A stretch of 32,631 nucleotides of DNA from Xanthobacteraceae bacterium (GTDB lineage Bacteria > Pseudomonadota > Alphaproteobacteria > Rhizobiales > Xanthobacteraceae), in assembly GCA_019746135.1 (NCBI GenBank), contig JAIESI010000327.1:1-32631 (forward strand). The letters are read 5' to 3'. Numbering within the stretch: position 1 is the first letter of the stretch; every line of letters starts with the position of its first letter. The translations under genes were made by a program, and so were the position numbers. Below are positions 24,829-31,565 of the stretch, one piece after another. Below the pieces are notes generated by a model. The model saw nothing but the letters and a program-made list of their open reading frames with translations. It was not told where the DNA came from and searched no databases.

Positions 24829-25773
24829 TCAGAGCCCGTAGAGTCGGAAGGTCGGACGGCCGGTGAGCTCGCGCACCGCGTCGAGCGCGACCAGGCGCTC
24901 GAACAGGCGGCGGCTGGAGCGGTCGCTCGCCGACCTGCCCTGCTCGGCGGGCTGGGCATCCTCGCTCATCAAGATGGACACAATGAGGTCGGCGTCTCGG
25001 CCGCGCAGCTTCGGCGCGACCGCGAGCAGGCGCGTCGCCCGGCGGGCAAGATCGTTGTAGAGGTCGATCGCCGTGACGGCCGCCGTCGCGTAGGCCGCGC
25101 AGAGCGCACTCATGAACACGGTTTCGCCTTCGAGGTGCTGCGGCGCCTTGCGCAGCGCACCGCGTGACAGATGCGCCGCGAGCAGCGGCACCGGCCTGGG
25201 CCAGCGCAACTGGTGGGCGAGGACCGCGTCGGCGAGCCACAGCGGCACCAGCTCTTCATTCGGGAGGACACGTCCACTCGCGGCGATGATCTCCGCGGCG
25301 GCGAGCACCGGCATGGCGTGCGCCCGCTTGGTGTGGCGGCCGGCGAGCTCGACGATCTCGATCGGCAGCGAGTTGAGGGCATGGCCGAGCGAAGGGGCCA
25401 AGGCCCAGATCCACTCCTTCTCGTCGCTCGTCGCGCGTTCGCCGAGCCGGCGCCAGGCGTCGAGGATGCGGCCGCCCGGACCGGGATCGTCGCCAGGCTT
25501 GCGCAAGTACCAGTGATCGCGCAGCGTCGCTTCGTCTTCCGTGCGCCCACCCTGGCGCGCGAGCGCGGCCGCGCACGAGAGCGCAAGGCGCTGCCGCCAC
25601 AGGACGCCGAGCTTGTGCTCGTCGCGGGCGACCGGATGCAGCGCCGCCAGCGCCGCGCCGGCGTAAAACACCGCTTCCGTCACGGTGTCTGGCGGGGCGC
25701 GCCGCCGCAGCCAGCTTGGGGCCGGCGCGAAGGTCGGCGGCGGCTCGGGGAGGATTCGCGCGCGTTGGGCCAT
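24829..25773 (-). CDS. DUF1403 family protein
   Basis: This 314-residue protein has a proline-rich start (PPPTFAPAPSWL) followed by FYAGAALAALHPVARDEHKL, WRQRLALSCAAALARQGGRT, then EDEATLRDHWYLRKPGDDPG and GRVLPNEELVPLWLADAVLA. These blocks identify DUF1403, an all-helical family of unknown function found in Alphaproteobacteria, usually directly upstream of an scpB-like gene as here (two-base gap). No enzyme motif is visible. The constant link with ScpB suggests a structural partner, perhaps taking the place of ScpA, but this is inference. It is the first gene of the operon and is transcribed divergently from the recombinase gene, with a 123-base gap that holds a palindromic operator. Confidence 0.88.
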   Translation of the reverse strand: MAQRARILPEPPPTFAPAPSWLRRRAPPDTVTEAVFYAGAALAALHPVARDEHKLGVLWRQRLALSCAAALARQGGRTEDEATLRDHWYLRKPGDDPGPGGRILDAWRRLGERATSDEKEWIWALAPSLGHALNSLPIEIVELAGRHTKRAHAMPVLAAAEIIAASGRVLPNEELVPLWLADAVLAHQLRWPRPVPLLAAHLSRGALRKAPQHLEGETVFMSALCAAYATAAVTAIDLYNDLARRATRLLAVAPKLRGRDADLIVSILMSEDAQPAEQGRSASDRSSRRLFERLVALDAVRELTGRPTFRLYGL

Positions 25774-25848
25774 GTCGGAGCATGATTCAGCGCGGCGCTT
25801 ATGGCAACGGAAATCGCATCAAACCGCCGCGCCTGTCGGAAAATAACT

Positions 25849-25877
25849 ACGTCCGATAATGTTGCATTATCGGACGT
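25849..25877. promoter_or_regulatory. 29-bp perfect palindromic operator in the recombinase/DUF1403 divergent promoter
   Basis: ACGTCCGATAATG at 25849-25861 and its exact reverse complement at 25865-25877 flank a TTG spacer. The 13-bp arms are perfect. The palindrome covers the predicted -35 box of the recombinase gene, so a dimeric repressor here would shut the promoter off. Its position between divergent genes means it could also control DUF1403-scpB. It could alternatively be a core recombination site for the adjacent tyrosine recombinase, although arms of that family are usually less perfect. Confidence 0.7.
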
Positions 25878-25891
25878 TTTCCCGCTATATT
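25862..25891 (+). promoter_or_regulatory. Predicted promoter of the tyrosine recombinase gene, possibly giving a leaderless mRNA
   Basis: TTGCAT at 25862-25867 (-35) and TATATT at 25886-25891 (-10) are 18 bases apart. The expected start point, six or seven bases after the -10, falls at 25897-25898, which is the ATG of the recombinase. No ribosome site lies upstream of that ATG. A leaderless transcript is therefore plausible. Confidence 0.5.
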
Positions 25892-25896
25892 GTGAA

Positions 25897-27036
25897 ATGA
25901 GCCCTGACGCCCCGCGCGACCCCGCATTCGACGCCCAGGACGGCCCCGCGCCGCCTGAGAGCCCGGCGCCGGGTGTCGCTTCGTCGACCGGAGAAAAGCC
26001 GGCCGAGGCGCAAGGCGGCCTCCCATCCCCTCTTCCGGACGTCGCAACCGGCCTGCCCCGGCATCTGGAGCCGCTCGCCGACCGCGCCCGCGACTACATC
26101 AGGGCGTCCAGCGCCGAGAACACCCGCCGCGCCTATGGCGCCGACTGGCGGCACTACACCACCTGGTGCCGGCGGCAGAGCCTCGATCCCCTGCCCCCGG
26201 ATGTCCAGACCATCGGGCTCTACATCACCGCCTGCGCGGCCGGTCAGGCCGGGCCTAAGCCGGACGCCGTGGCGACGATCGAGCGACGGTTGTCGGCGCT
26301 CGGCTGGCAGTTTCGCCAGCGCGGCCTCGCCTTCGATCGCCAGGACCGGCATGTCGCCACGGTGCTCGCCGGCATCCGGCGCACCCATGGCCGGCCACCC
26401 CTCAAGAAGGAGGCCGTTCTGCCGGAGGACGTGATCGCCATGCTCGAGACGCTCGATCGCGGCACCCTGCGCGGCCTGCGCGACCGCGCCATGCTGCTGA
26501 TCGGCTTCGCCGGCGGGTTGCGCCGCTCCGAGGTGGTCGGCCTCGATGTCGGACCGGAGCAGACCGAAGATGGCAGCGGCTGGGTCGAGATTCTCAAGGA
26601 CGGCATGGTCGTCACCCTGCGCGGCAAGACCGGCTGGCGCGAGGTCGAGATCGGCCGCGGTTCCTCCGACGCCACCTGCCCCGTCGTCGCCCTGCAGACC
26701 TGGCTCAAGCTGGCCCGGATCGGCCACGGGCCGCTGTTTCGCCGGGTCCGGGAGGGCGGAAAGGACGTCGGGCCGGACCGGCTGACCGACAAGCAGGTCG
26801 CGCGGCTGGTCAAGGCGGCCGCCCTCGCCGCCGGCGTGCGCGCGGATCTGCCGGAAGGCGACCGGGAAGGGAAATTCGCCGGCCATTCGCTTCGTGCCGG
26901 GCTTGCCTCCTCGGCCGAGGTCGACGAGCGCTACGTCCAGAAGCAGCTCGGCCATGCCAGCGCCGAGCAGACCCGCGGCTATCAGCGCCGGCGTGACCGA
27001 TTCCGCGTCAACCTGACCAAGGCGGCCGGCCTCTGA
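25897..27036 (+). CDS. Tyrosine recombinase / site-specific integrase (XerC/D-like)
   Basis: From ATG 25897 the protein has 379 residues. A longer frame from 25801 would run through the palindromic operator and is unlikely. Residues about 60-165 form a SAM-like core-binding domain (ENTRRAYGADWRHYTTWC). The catalytic domain has the full set: R209 in GGLRRSEVVGLD, K244 in RGKTGWREVEI, H330 and R333 in GHSLRAG, H353 in QLGHAS and Y362 in GYQRR. It cuts and rejoins DNA by a phosphotyrosine intermediate. On a repABC plasmid it may resolve multimers or serve integration. It ends eight bases from the repC stop, tail to tail. The first 50 residues are Pro/Ala-rich and probably disordered. Confidence 0.92.
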   Translation: MSPDAPRDPAFDAQDGPAPPESPAPGVASSTGEKPAEAQGGLPSPLPDVATGLPRHLEPLADRARDYIRASSAENTRRAYGADWRHYTTWCRRQSLDPLPPDVQTIGLYITACAAGQAGPKPDAVATIERRLSALGWQFRQRGLAFDRQDRHVATVLAGIRRTHGRPPLKKEAVLPEDVIAMLETLDRGTLRGLRDRAMLLIGFAGGLRRSEVVGLDVGPEQTEDGSGWVEILKDGMVVTLRGKTGWREVEIGRGSSDATCPVVALQTWLKLARIGHGPLFRRVREGGKDVGPDRLTDKQVARLVKAAALAAGVRADLPEGDREGKFAGHSLRAGLASSAEVDERYVQKQLGHASAEQTRGYQRRRDRFRVNLTKAAGL

Positions 27037-27044
27037 GGCTGGGA

Positions 27045-28538
27045 TCAATTCATCCTCCATTTCCGGCAGAACCCAGCGAACACACGCTCGATGTTCGGGG
27101 CCGTCAGGTCGATGCTTTTCTCCGTCGCCCAGCGCCTGAACGCATTGGCGATGCTGTCGACGTCCGGAGTCGGTTTTGGCGCATGCTCGCGAACAATCGC
27201 CGCCCACGGGCCGTAACTAATCGAGCCGTGCGCCGGGAAGGTCTCCGTGACGATCGCTGCCGGTGCATGTGCCGCGCTTTCTGGTTCGCCGGCCTTTGCG
27301 AGGGCGAACAACGAGCGGCTGAGATGCAGTTCGCCGTCCCTCCCCCGCTGGACGAGCCGCCGCAAATAGGCGCCCGGTTTGGCCACGGCGCCGGTGTTCG
27401 AACGTTGAACCGTGATCGCGAGCGCTGAAGCGGCAAGATCAGGCCCGAGGATCGCCTGAGCTTCCTGCAAGACCTGCGGGTTGATGCCAGCGGCGGCGCA
27501 GAGCATGTGGCCGGACGCCCGGAATGCCCGCCAATTGGCGAAGGCGTCTGGCGCATAGTCGCGAACAGCCGGACAGGCGGCCTGCACCAGCGGCAGCGAG
27601 ATCATCTGCGCGTCGTCTTTGAGCATCTCGGCCGCCGATCTCGACGGTTGCGGGGATGCGTCGACTTCGCCAGACTTCTTTTCGGGTGGGTGGCCGAAGG
27701 CCATTAAAGGATTGAGTTGTCGCGCGTTAGCGCGACTCGATTCATTCTTACTAGATTCAGAAATTGAAGGTTCTGCTGTAGTTTGTATGGGCCGAAATTT
27801 CGATACCGTGGCGTCGAAATTTCTATCCTCGAATCCCTTGGCATAGAGGCCTTCAACCTCCTCACGCAGGGCTTCCAGTGCCTCGACCTGCGCGCTGAGA
27901 TCATCAAGATCACCGGCGCGGTGCTCCCTCAAAACATCGAGCCGGGCCTGGAGCTGGCTCCACGGTCCCGCAAGATGCTCCTCGCAGGCGCTGACGATCA
28001 GCGACTGAATCTCCTTGCGCAGCACCGTGCGTCGATACGACAGCCGACGCCATTCGCGCGCTTCGTACTCGGCAGCATCGGCCAGGCTCTGGAGCTCGGC
28101 GAACCGGGCCGCGATCGGCGACAGATCGATGCCATAGGCCTCGACGATGTTGCCCTCCGCGTCACGGCGGCCGCGGCGCTGATAGGTCGGATGGTCGCTG
28201 TACGCGACTAGGCCCGCCTCCACGAGGCCCTTTAGGTGGTGCTTCATCGTCGAGATGCTGAGGCCCAGGCTCCGCGCCAGCCGGGCGTTGGAGGGCCACA
28301 CGATCGGCGGCTGGCCGGGCGTGCGCCAATCCGCTGGCTTAGACGCTCCAAAGAGCTGGTCGATCAGCGCGAGCTTCGCGGCCTTCAGGCCCATCGCGGC
28401 AGCCGCTCGCTTGGCGACCTGAAGCGCGGCCGTGCGGGTCACGGCAGGCACTTTTCCTTCCCGATAGGTGCGGGCAAATTTTTCCGCGCTAAGGGTTTGC
28501 GGCGAGGATCTGCGGAGGCCGGCTGCTTGCACATTCAT
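27045..28538 (-). CDS. repC: RepC, replication initiator of a repABC replicon
   Basis: This 497-residue protein has an N-terminal winged-helix region at about 80-115 (VWPSNARLARSLGLSISTMK, HHLKGLVEAGLVAYSD), then RRGRRD and VEAYGIDLSP (121-141), typical of RepC. A basic linker is followed by a C-terminal block with PAVRDYAPDAFANWRAF and PGAYLRRLVQRG. RepC binds the origin, which in this family lies inside repC itself, and sets copy number. The start at 28538 has a strong ribosome site, GGGGAGG, six bases upstream. It is downstream of repA and repB, separated from repB by the counter-transcribed RNA locus. Confidence 0.95.
   Translation of the reverse strand: MNVQAAGLRRSSPQTLSAEKFARTYREGKVPAVTRTAALQVAKRAAAAMGLKAAKLALIDQLFGASKPADWRTPGQPPIVWPSNARLARSLGLSISTMKHHLKGLVEAGLVAYSDHPTYQRRGRRDAEGNIVEAYGIDLSPIAARFAELQSLADAAEYEAREWRRLSYRRTVLRKEIQSLIVSACEEHLAGPWSQLQARLDVLREHRAGDLDDLSAQVEALEALREEVEGLYAKGFEDRNFDATVSKFRPIQTTAEPSISESSKNESSRANARQLNPLMAFGHPPEKKSGEVDASPQPSRSAAEMLKDDAQMISLPLVQAACPAVRDYAPDAFANWRAFRASGHMLCAAAGINPQVLQEAQAILGPDLAASALAITVQRSNTGAVAKPGAYLRRLVQRGRDGELHLSRSLFALAKAGEPESAAHAPAAIVTETFPAHGSISYGPWAAIVREHAPKPTPDVDSIANAFRRWATEKSIDLTAPNIERVFAGFCRKWRMN
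27700..27830. other. Probable replication origin inside repC (AT-rich segment with repeats)
   Basis: This stretch of the repC coding region is visibly richer in A and T than its surroundings. It contains a perfect inverted repeat, GTCGCGC (27719-27725) and GCGCGAC (27730-27736) with a GTTA loop. Two copies of CGAAATTTC, each containing a palindromic core, lie at 27793-27801 and 27815-27823, 22 bases apart (about two helical turns). RepABC origins have been mapped to an AT-rich region within repC with a dyad element, so this is the best candidate. Confidence 0.5.
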
Positions 28539-28684
28539 GCCAACCTCCCCTGCTCTTGCCAGCGGAGGCGGCTGCGACGATCGGATGTCGCATCAATCGT
28601 TTGGGCACACTTCATCGTTCGCCGTCCATCGGACGTCGTTAGAGAGTTCGAAACCATATCCTTGCCTCGCTAAGGCAAAGAAAA

Positions 28685-28796
28685 TCCGCTCGCCGAAACG
28701 GCGATTAGTCCCGAAGGACTCTTGACGGCGATTCGTGGAAGTGCGATTCTCTTAGTTGCCACACTTTGAGAAGGGGCTTCCGGGACGCCGTTTCGG
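28685..28796 (-). promoter_or_regulatory. repC leader switch: mutually exclusive hairpins
   Basis: In the repC leader (minus strand) the segment 28703-28691 folds on itself as CGCCG-TTT-CGGCG and is followed, after six bases, by TTTTCTTT. An upstream segment, 28796-28786 (CCGAAACGGCG), is exactly complementary to 11 bases of it (28703-28693), so the two structures compete. The upstream arm lies inside the region copied by the antisense RNA. Binding of that RNA would free the downstream hairpin to form. This matches the published attenuation model for repABC plasmids, where the ctRNA triggers a short terminator-like hairpin before repC. Confidence 0.6.
28722..28750 (+). promoter_or_regulatory. 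Predicted promoter of the repABC counter-transcribed RNA
   Basis: TTGACG at 28722-28727 and GATTCT at 28745-28750 are separated by 17 bases. The arrangement, directed against repABC transcription, is the one expected for the antisense RNA promoter between repB and repC. The -10 is weak by consensus. Confidence 0.6.
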
Positions 28797-28810
28797 GGGC
28801 CTTTTCTTTT
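28757..28810 (+). ncRNA. Counter-transcribed antisense RNA (ctRNA / incompatibility RNA) of repABC
   Basis: About 54 bases, opposite in sense to repB-repC, run from the expected start near 28757 to a Rho-independent terminator. The size and position between repB and repC are those of the ctRNA of repABC plasmids, which base-pairs with the repC leader, lowers RepC synthesis and causes incompatibility. Its 3' part includes CGCCGTTTCGG (28786-28796), the arm that takes part in the repC leader switch. The exact 5' end is estimated from the promoter. Confidence 0.65.
28771..28810 (+). terminator. Rho-independent terminator of the ctRNA
   Basis: AAGG (28771-28774) pairs with CCTT (28800-28803), and CTTCCG (28777-28782) with CGGGGG (28794-28799) including two G-U pairs, leaving a two-base bulge and an 11-base loop. 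A TTCTTTT run follows to 28810. Confidence 0.6.
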
Positions 28811-28867
28811 GCCTGGTGTTATGGGTTGACGTGATTGACCGGCGCTGACGCGGAACGCACATGCTGG

Positions 28868-29893
28868 TCAGGTCTTGTCGTCTGTGCGGCCCTCCTCTTT
28901 CTGATTAGCGAAATCGCGATAAAGCTCGTCCAGGCGGTCCTCGAGAAAGGCCGCAAACTCTGGAACGTGCTTTTCCTCGAACGAGATTGTTGTGCGGCCG
29001 TTGGCGCGCTCGATGCGCGCAGCCTTCTTGCCATTCGGGTTGTGCCAAACGCTAACGGTGCCGCGCCGTCGCGCAGGCGCAGCGCGCAAAGCCTCGAACA
29101 CCATCGCAAAGCGCGCATCGCTGTCGGCGTCTTGGAATTCCGGTCGCTCGAGCACCTGCCCCGCGGCGACCTGCGCCGCCGGCTTCTCCAGCCTCTCGGC
29201 CAGCGCCGCCCAGCGCGGACGGCCGGCCTTGGGCGCCGGACCGATCGCCTCGATGAGCGTCACGGGGATCATCCGTGCGATGCTGATGTAGCGGCTGAGA
29301 TCTGCCTTATCGGTCGATAGCGCGGCCATGATGGTTGAGCGGTCGTGACCGGCATCTTCGAGACGGCGGGCGTAAAGCGCTTTTTCGATCCAGGACAGGT
29401 CCGCGCGCGGACCGTTCTCAAGGCCCTGCGCTATAACGAGATCCTCATCGGTCAACTCAAGCACCAGCGCCTTGACCTTGGTGCCGAGGCTGGCTGCACC
29501 TCGCAGGCGTCGGCGTCCGTAGGCGATCTGGTAGCGGCCAGCCGTCGTCGGGTGTGGCCGCACGAGAATTGGCACTTTCTGGCCGTGGGCGCGCATGCTT
29601 TCGACCAAAGCGTCAAACTTCGGGTCTTTGGGCGTCGGAAGGCGATCGGCGATGGCCGATCCATCGACGAGACCAGGTTCGATTTCGATGACCGTGGTTC
29701 CCGCCTTGATCAGGTCGCGAAGCTCGTTCGCTGCTTTTGCGTCGTCGGCCATGACGCTGAGGACCGAGCTGACCGCGGAGACGGCACCGGAGCGGACCGG
29801 CTCGTGCCCAGCCCGGCGCGCCGGCGCATCAGCACGGTTGGGAGCTCCCAACTTGCTCGTGAAGAGGTTGTTGAGGACGTCCTTTCGGCTCAT
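28868..29893 (-). CDS. repB: RepB, ParB-like centromere-binding partition protein
   Basis: From ATG 29893 the protein has 341 residues and starts MSRKDVLNNLFTSKL, a typical RepB start that gives contact with RepA. The ParB N-terminal domain shows FDALVESMRAHGQKVPILVR and YQIAYGRRRLRGA with GRRR at 126-129, the CTP-binding and clamp motif region. A helix-turn-helix follows (LSWIEKALYARRLEDAGHDR, STIMAALSTDKADLSRY). The C-terminal end (EFAAFLEDRLDELYRDF) resembles the dimerisation region. RepB binds parS sites and, with RepA, segregates the plasmid. One parS copy lies within its own codons 14-19. The frame stays open to 30178, but that extension crosses the parS region and is not coding. Confidence 0.95.
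   Translation of the reverse strand: MSRKDVLNNLFTSKLGAPNRADAPARRAGHEPVRSGAVSAVSSVLSVMADDAKAANELRDLIKAGTTVIEIEPGLVDGSAIADRLPTPKDPKFDALVESMRAHGQKVPILVRPHPTTAGRYQIAYGRRRLRGAASLGTKVKALVLELTDEDLVIAQGLENGPRADLSWIEKALYARRLEDAGHDRSTIMAALSTDKADLSRYISIARMIPVTLIEAIGPAPKAGRPRWAALAERLEKPAAQVAAGQVLERPEFQDADSDARFAMVFEALRAAPARRRGTVSVWHNPNGKKAARIERANGRTTISFEEKHVPEFAAFLEDRLDELYRDFANQKEEGRTDDKT
29837..29852. other. parS site 1 (inside repB)
   Basis: GTTGGGAGCTCCCAAC is a perfect 16-bp palindrome that fits the GTTNNNNGCNNNNAAC consensus of repABC centromere sites. It encodes part of KLGAPN of RepB, so it must satisfy both the coding sequence and RepB binding. Confidence 0.85.
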
Positions 29894-29948
29894 AGCGCCC
29901 TCCGTGCGGCTGGCATCGTCACGCTCGATTGGCGGCATGGAACGGTCC

Positions 29949-29964
29949 GTTGGGAGCTCCCAAC
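29949..29964. other. parS site 2
   Basis: Identical copy of the 16-bp palindrome GTTGGGAGCTCCCAAC, 56 bases upstream of the repB start. Confidence 0.88.
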
Positions 29965-30062
29965 CGAGGCGTCGCGCGTGGCGAGACGCCCGCTCAGGCG
30001 AGGTCCGGTTAACCATTCCGTCTTGCCACGGCGCGGCCTCGGGAAGTGCGCCGCGGTGGCAA

Positions 30063-30078
30063 GTTGGGAGCTCCCAAC
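30063..30078. other. parS site 3
   Basis: Identical copy of the 16-bp palindrome, start to start 114 bases from site 2. Confidence 0.88.
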
Positions 30079-30197
30079 TGAGGCCGCGGCAAGCCCCCTC
30101 GACACAGCGCGCAGCGCCACCCGCCGTGATCGCGCGCCGGCTGTCCTCCGTCCCTGGCGCGATTGTCGGCTGCCGCATCGACCCGTTCGCGCAATGA

Positions 30198-30213
30198 GTT
30201 GGGAGCTCCCAAC
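30198..30213. other. parS site 4
   Basis: Identical copy of the 16-bp palindrome, 47 bases downstream of the repA stop codon. Confidence 0.88.
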
Positions 30214-30260
30214 CAGAGCGTGGCGGAGGCTCCGACTCGAACGACAGTAGCGAAATAACC

Positions 30261-31487
30261 TCAACATCTCGGGCGCCCCCAAGCCGTTCGGATCAGCCCT
30301 TCGACCTCCCCATTGACGGCGTCGAGCGCCTCGATCGCACGATCATACGTTGACCGCGTCATGCTCTCACGGCCGATCTCGTAGAGTGTCTGCTTCGAAA
30401 GTCCCGCGTCCGATATCGCGGTCGATTTGAGCATCGGGTTGGTGAGCACATGGTCGCCGAACAGATTCCGGAGCAACGCCGCGACCTTGGTCTGCGGCCC
30501 GTCCTGCGGCTCAAATCGAGTCAGCAAATAACGCATGAAGTCATACTTGAGCACGGCACCGCTTTTCTTGAGCTCTGTCAGGAGCGCCTCGGTCATCAGC
30601 AGAAACTGGCTCATCGAGGCGACATCGAGCATCTGTGGATGGACGGTGATCAGCATGCCTGTGGCGGCGCACAGGCCGGTCAAGGTCAGAAAGCCGAGCT
30701 GCGGCGGGCAGTCCATCACCACCACATCGTAGCGATCAGCGACCTCATCAAACGCGCGTGCCACGCGCGAAAAGAACAGCCGCCCTTCCGCTCTGTCCTC
30801 GGCGGTGAGGGCGAGGGGGGTCGTGTGCTCGAACTCCATCAGTTCGAGGTTGCCGGGCACCAAGTCCACGCCTTCGAAGTAGGTTGGCAGAATCACGTCG
30901 CTGAGGGGCCGGCGATCCGCGTCGTATCTGATCGCCGCATAAAGCGTCTCGTTCTTCGCGACGTCGGCTTCCGGCAGTACGCCGAACAGCGCGGACATGC
31001 TTGCCTGGGGATCGAGATCGACCGCGAGCGTGCGATATCCGTGCAGTCCGAGGTATTGGGCGAGGTGCGCGGCCGTTGTCGTTTTGCCGGAGCCGCCCTT
31101 GAAGTTCGCGACCGCGATGACTTGAAGGTGGTCGCGATCGGAACGACGGGGCACGAAGGCCGTGGCGTCCTTGCCGCGCATCGTCTCCGCGAGGCGCTGC
31201 CGGACTTCATTGATTTGTGCCAGCGTATAGAGACGCCGCCCGTTGCTTGCCGTCTCCGGCGTCGGGCCTTCGCCGGCCAAGCTCATCTTTCGGAGCGTCG
31301 AATCGGATATGCCGATCAGGCGACCTGCTTCGCCTGATGTGAATCGCCGTAGGGTTTTCTTCGATGTCGGCGGGAACAGCGCATCGCTCATCGCCTGGAT
31401 CTGCGAACTGAGCAAACTTGCATGCTCGCCAATGGTCTGGTCGACGGTCGGCGTTTCAGATTCAGATCGGCTTGGCGCGTTGAGCAC
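30261..31487 (-). CDS. repA: RepA, ParA-type partition ATPase and repABC autorepressor
   Basis: RepA polymerises with ATP and, with RepB, moves plasmid copies apart; it also represses repABC. The sequence shows TVDQTIGEHASLLSSQIQ, then FTSGEAGRLIGISDSTLRKM (MerR-like helix-turn-helix), RLYTLAQINEVR, the deviant Walker A FKGGSGKTTTAAHLAQYL, LAVDLDPQASMSALFG and VVVMDCPPQLGFLTL. I chose GTG 31487, which has GAAGG eight bases upstream, leaves the usual dozen residues before TVDQ (408 residues), and keeps an operator-like repeat upstream. The frame is open back to an ATG at 31565, so a 434-residue form cannot be excluded. Confidence 0.93.
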   Translation of the reverse strand: MLNAPSRSESETPTVDQTIGEHASLLSSQIQAMSDALFPPTSKKTLRRFTSGEAGRLIGISDSTLRKMSLAGEGPTPETASNGRRLYTLAQINEVRQRLAETMRGKDATAFVPRRSDRDHLQVIAVANFKGGSGKTTTAAHLAQYLGLHGYRTLAVDLDPQASMSALFGVLPEADVAKNETLYAAIRYDADRRPLSDVILPTYFEGVDLVPGNLELMEFEHTTPLALTAEDRAEGRLFFSRVARAFDEVADRYDVVVMDCPPQLGFLTLTGLCAATGMLITVHPQMLDVASMSQFLLMTEALLTELKKSGAVLKYDFMRYLLTRFEPQDGPQTKVAALLRNLFGDHVLTNPMLKSTAISDAGLSKQTLYEIGRESMTRSTYDRAIEALDAVNGEVEGLIRTAWGRPRC

Positions 31488-31501
31488 GGACAGAACCTTC
31501 G

Positions 31502-31538
31502 TCACGGAAAAATCGCCGTTTCGGCCATTCTTCCGTGA
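31502..31538 (-). promoter_or_regulatory. Candidate repABC operator / leader hairpin upstream of repA
   Basis: TCACGGAA (31502-31509) and TTCCGTGA (31531-31538) form a perfect inverted repeat. Between them, on the repA strand, GCCG-AAA-CGGC (31525-31515) is a short hairpin followed by GATTTTT, so it looks like a weak terminator. RepA of repABC plasmids binds an operator in its promoter, and this is the best candidate. If repA really starts at 31565 these bases would be coding instead. Confidence 0.4.
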
Positions 31539-31565
31539 AGCTACCCGTGAAACCGATTCTGGCAA

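Larger units (their letters stand above)
29894..30260. other. repA-repB intergenic centromere region
   Basis: These 367 bases between the repA stop and the repB start hold three parS palindromes and nothing else I can support. The reading frames that cross it are built around the palindromes and show no family resemblance. A 67-codon frame (30009-30212, minus) occupies the place of repD in pTiR10-like plasmids but starts with TTG inside a parS copy. Confidence 0.7.

Noticed and set aside
25885..27207. Minus-strand frame of 440 codons opposite the tyrosine recombinase
   Set aside because: The plus strand contains the full R-K-HxxR-H-Y catalytic set; the minus frame is antisense and runs into the 3' end of repC.
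27719..27736. GTCGCGC-GTTA-GCGCGAC as a Rho-independent terminator
   Set aside because: It lies inside the repC coding region with no T-run next to it; it is better viewed as an origin dyad.
30009..30212. Possible repD-like 67-codon gene between repA and repB
   Set aside because: It starts with TTG within a parS palindrome, has no ribosome site and no visible resemblance to known RepD; the region is better explained as centromere DNA.
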